From NCBI GenBank assembly GCA_947504795.1, contig CANNJG010000064.1:1-9315 (forward strand): a stretch of 9,315 nt of DNA, in the 5' to 3' direction. A program made the translations under genes and the position numbers. The notes beneath the pieces were generated by a model. That model saw only the letters and a list, made by a program, of their open reading frames with translations, searched no databases and was not told the DNA's origin. This document shows positions 7,867-9,315 of the stretch, piece by piece; the stretch's first letter is position 1; the number at the start of each line of letters is the position of its first letter. The DNA is from Legionellaceae bacterium. Lineage in GTDB: Bacteria > Pseudomonadota > Gammaproteobacteria > Legionellales > Legionellaceae.

Positions 7867-8726
7867 TGTTGAGTCAGCAAGAACGGCAATGGCTTCTAGA
7901 CAAGCGAGTGCACCGTGCAACCGATAATAAAGAAGTGCAAATTTATCCTATGGGAGCTGAGCGCTATTTATCGGCAGTGTTAAAAGGAAAAAAAGCGCGA
8001 CGTTATGATATTAAAGCCCATATTCTTGACCAGACGATTTTAGTCATCCCTGGATTTGGGGCAAGTGCTTTCTTACTCGCTGAAGCGGGTGCAAAGTCGG
8101 TGACGGTTTACGATAAAGATCCGGTAACGCTTGCGTGGATGAAGGCCTTTAAGTTGTATTACCATTATCGTGAGGCACCCCATTATCCCTCGATTGGTGA
8201 AGTGTTAGATGCTTTAATGTGTTGGTATCCGCCCTTATTGACACTGCCAATTGGAAAAATAGTAAACAGGTTGTATTGGTTATTCAATCCACAATGGTTA
8301 AGACGCACGTATATTTTTTATATGATAGGGTTAGTGCAAAAAGCGCTGCGCGAAAAAGTTCAACAAACCTATGAGTTGAGCGCAAAAATCCAATTTCATG
8401 TCGGTACGGTAGATGATCTATTAGAAACTTCGACGCAAACTTATGATGCCGCTTTTGTGCCTTATTTGTTGGGGGTTAAAAATGGTATCGAAGCAGAAGC
8501 AGACATTGTAACTTTCCTCAAGCAACTGATGATCGCTGTGCCGAAGGGTCTGATATTCGTCAATCCATCGCGTAATACAAAAGAATTTTATGTGATGGGT
8601 AAACGCTATTTTGTGACTACTCCGTATCGCTTGATTCAAGCGATACCAGGGTTACAACCTTATTTTTTTGTTGACGATCCGCGTTGGTTTGGGACTCAAG
8701 GATTAGCGATTTTTCGCAAATCTTAA
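7866..8726 (+). CDS. Putative SAM-binding Rossmann-fold protein (methyltransferase-like), coupled to icmB
   Basis: The product is 286 residues and not one of the named Dot/Icm components I know. Residues 58-85 form a class I SAM-binding pattern: TILVIPGFGASAFLLAEAG (glycine loop G63-F-G65) followed by SVTVYDKD, whose Asp83 is where the ribose-binding acidic residue is expected. Later strands fit the fold: DAAFVPYLLG at 194-203 and GLIFVNPS at 228-235. An aromatic, basic insert (about 117-155, with LPIGKIVNRLYWLFNPQWLRR split across it) could be a membrane-contact or substrate region. The layout after Asp83 (AWMKAFKLYYHY) recalls BtaA/DUF3419 aminocarboxypropyl transferases, but this is only a resemblance. 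Start: GTG 7866 shares a base with the icmB stop (TAGTG) and has no clear Shine-Dalgarno sequence, so translational coupling is likely; TTG 7869 is an alternative. Substrate unknown. Confidence 0.72.
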   Translation: MLSQQERQWLLDKRVHRATDNKEVQIYPMGAERYLSAVLKGKKARRYDIKAHILDQTILVIPGFGASAFLLAEAGAKSVTVYDKDPVTLAWMKAFKLYYHYREAPHYPSIGEVLDALMCWYPPLLTLPIGKIVNRLYWLFNPQWLRRTYIFYMIGLVQKALREKVQQTYELSAKIQFHVGTVDDLLETSTQTYDAAFVPYLLGVKNGIEAEADIVTFLKQLMIAVPKGLIFVNPSRNTKEFYVMGKRYFVTTPYRLIQAIPGLQPYFFVDDPRWFGTQGLAIFRKS

Positions 8727-8762
8727 AAGGATATTTAATATTTAAAATAATGGTAACATCCC

Positions 8763-8795
8763 ACGTCTCGCTGGTAACGCCGGTATACAAGACGT
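8763..8795. other. Imperfect hairpin 36 bp after the last gene, possible transcription end
   Basis: ACGTCT (8763-8768) pairs with AGACGT (8790-8795), and inside it CTGG (8771-8774) pairs with CCGG (8780-8783, one G-U pair). The sequence after it is T-rich but interrupted (TATTGTGTTTG), so it is not a convincing rho-independent terminator. The repeated TGGTAAC (8751-8757 and 8772-8778) overlaps the structure. GTAA is also how IS66-family ends usually begin, so this could alternatively be a decayed IS end. Confidence 0.25.
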
Positions 8796-8877
8796 TATTG
8801 TGTTTGTTGGTCAGGAGATAAATTACGGTTCCGTATGCATAGGTGATTCCTAGTTGTGTTGGACTGTTTGTACCCTG

Positions 8878-9020
8878 TCAACTTCCTGCAGGGATGAGCA
8901 TATGACCAGAAAAAACCGATTGAATGGAATTCAGGACATTAAATCCTTGCTTCCGTACCGTGCTAATAAACCCGCGAATACCTGCAAATTGCTCAGCACC
9001 CTGCGTAAATCACGCTCAGC
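8878..9020 (-). pseudogene. IS66-family transposase, C-terminal remnant (frameshifted)
   Basis: Read on the minus strand, 9020-9000 gives AERDLRR, the piece that in IS66 transposases carries the last catalytic Glu (NxAERDLR-x-VK). Directly after, in another frame, 9000-8878 gives GAEQFAGIRGFISTVRKQ and then GFNVLNSIQSVFSGHMLIP to a TGA. In intact IS66 proteins these blocks are separated by roughly 15 residues (KxKQKxSGxFR type), which are missing here, so an internal deletion with a frame change has occurred. GCTGAGC occurs at both sides of the junction and may have promoted the deletion. Everything N-terminal of AERD is gone: the preceding codons do not match the family. The element is inactive. 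The identification is from memory of the family pattern. Confidence 0.68.
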
Positions 9021-9036
9021 CACTGAAGGGAGATCC

Positions 9037-9051
9037 CCCAGCTTCGCTGGG
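9037..9051. repeat. Short GC-rich perfect hairpin between two gene remnants
   Basis: CCCAGC (9037-9042), loop TTC, GCTGGG (9046-9051) forms a perfect 6-bp stem. There is no T-tract on either side, so it is not a standard terminator. It lies in the 55-bp piece that separates the transposase remnant from the peptidase remnant, and is GC-rich compared with its surroundings, as a REP-like or other dispersed repeat would be. Copy number cannot be judged from this window. Confidence 0.35.
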
Positions 9052-9075
9052 TGTAACGTGGGGTGTTCGTCTTAT

Positions 9076-9168
9076 TTATGTTAAGGAAAATTTATCATTC
9101 GCCATAATTAACTGTTTAGCAATACCAATTTCTGTTAAGGAATGCCCGGCATCCGGCACAACAATCGA
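9076..9168 (-). pseudogene. Prolyl iminopeptidase-like hydrolase, C-terminal remnant
   Basis: The minus-strand frame from 9168 to TAA at 9078-9076 encodes 30 residues including VVPDAGHSLTEIGIAKQ and ending MANDKFSLT. This matches the end of prolyl iminopeptidases (alpha/beta hydrolases), where the catalytic His lies in a P-x-x-GHS motif followed by a helix with pattern ALVxATDxF. Directly upstream in frame is TGA (9171-9169), and the other frames upstream show no match to the expected preceding segment (VQGRYD...SAWxLHKAWP). Only the terminal piece remains, without the nucleophile and Asp. It is non-functional. Family identity is probable, based on the motif alone. Confidence 0.6.
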
Positions 9169-9219
9169 TCAAGTCCAAAAGTTGCTGTAAAGATCCACGA
9201 TTTCTCCTCACCACTTTTT

Positions 9220-9315
9220 TCACTGATTAATTGAAACCACTTTGTTTTGAACGCGAACACATTCCTGCTCGTTTTTCCACTGCCAAAATTCCATCATATC
9301 GAAGTATTTTGACGA
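9220..9315 (-). other. Unassigned open frame entering from the right edge
   Basis: The minus strand is open from 9315 to TGA at 9222-9220, giving 31 residues ending VRVQNKVVSINQ and containing YFDMMEFWQWKNEQE. The composition looks protein-like, unlike the other two frames, and the ending vaguely resembles a strand of an alpha/beta hydrolase. I cannot assign it. It does not fit the expected sequence just upstream of the prolyl-iminopeptidase end, so it is probably the 3' end or a fragment of a separate gene. Confidence 0.3.

Larger units (their letters stand above)
8727..9315. other. 589-bp region without an intact gene: scar with decayed gene fragments
   Basis: No plus-strand frame here looks like a real protein; the frames starting at 8854 and 8924 are compositionally random and run antisense to recognisable minus-strand protein fragments. 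The minus strand holds an IS66-type transposase end (8878-9020), a prolyl-iminopeptidase-type end (9076-9168) and an open frame at the edge (9220-9315). The remaining pieces are a TACGG/CCGTA inverted repeat at 8824-8835, the hairpin at 8763-8795 and the GC-rich hairpin at 9037-9051. Confidence 0.7.

Noticed and set aside
9024..9075. Minus-strand codons before AERDLRR (reading EHPTLHPAKLGDLP) as a phage-integrase fragment
   Set aside because: The resemblance to P4-type integrases is short and the frame continues into the IS66 block rather than into integrase sequence.
8854..9190. Two overlapping plus-strand open frames of 76 and 88 codons
   Set aside because: They read antisense through the transposase and peptidase remnants, which make protein sense on the minus strand. 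Neither plus-strand product shows a domain or credible ribosome binding site.

Overview
The window comes from a gammaproteobacterium of the order Legionellales and carries part of a chromosomal Dot/Icm (type IVB) secretion locus. The evidence is the uninterrupted plus-strand order icmE(dotG)-icmG(dotF)-icmC(dotE)-icmD(dotP)-icmJ(dotN)-icmB(dotO), which matches the order known from Legionella and Coxiella and the traO-P-Q-R-T-U order of IncI plasmids. Base composition is moderately AT-rich. The species cannot be named from the sequence; a Coxiellaceae- or Legionella-like intracellular bacterium is the natural reading.

Layout. Bases 1-1970 hold the 3' part of icmE: a long array of alanine/glycine-rich decapeptide repeats, a Gln/Ala-rich linker and a VirB10/TrbI-like C-terminal domain. 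icmG follows after 10 bp. A 118-bp gap, which contains only a 20-codon ORF, separates icmG from icmC. A 242-bp gap separates icmC from icmD and has a plausible sigma-70-type promoter, a perfect 12-bp palindrome and a 19-codon ORF with its own Shine-Dalgarno-like sequence. icmD, icmJ and icmB are then closely packed. A gene for a Rossmann-fold, probably SAM-binding protein starts with GTG inside the icmB stop codon (TAGTG), so it looks translationally coupled to icmB.

Bases 8727-9315 contain no intact gene. On the minus strand I read two decayed gene ends: an IS66-family transposase C-terminus (8878-9020, frameshifted with a probable internal deletion) and the last 30 residues of a prolyl-iminopeptidase-like alpha/beta hydrolase (9076-9168). 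A short GC-rich hairpin lies between them. An unassigned open frame enters from the right edge on the minus strand. The secretion locus therefore ends here at a scar of insertion and gene decay.

How the genes work together. IcmE/DotG and IcmG/DotF belong to the envelope-spanning core. IcmC/DotE and IcmD/DotP are small related membrane proteins. IcmJ/DotN is a zinc-finger-like partner of the DotL coupling-protein complex. IcmB/DotO is the VirB4-type ATPase at the cytoplasmic face. The coupled SAM-binding protein is not one of the named Dot/Icm components I know and is the most interesting accessory gene.
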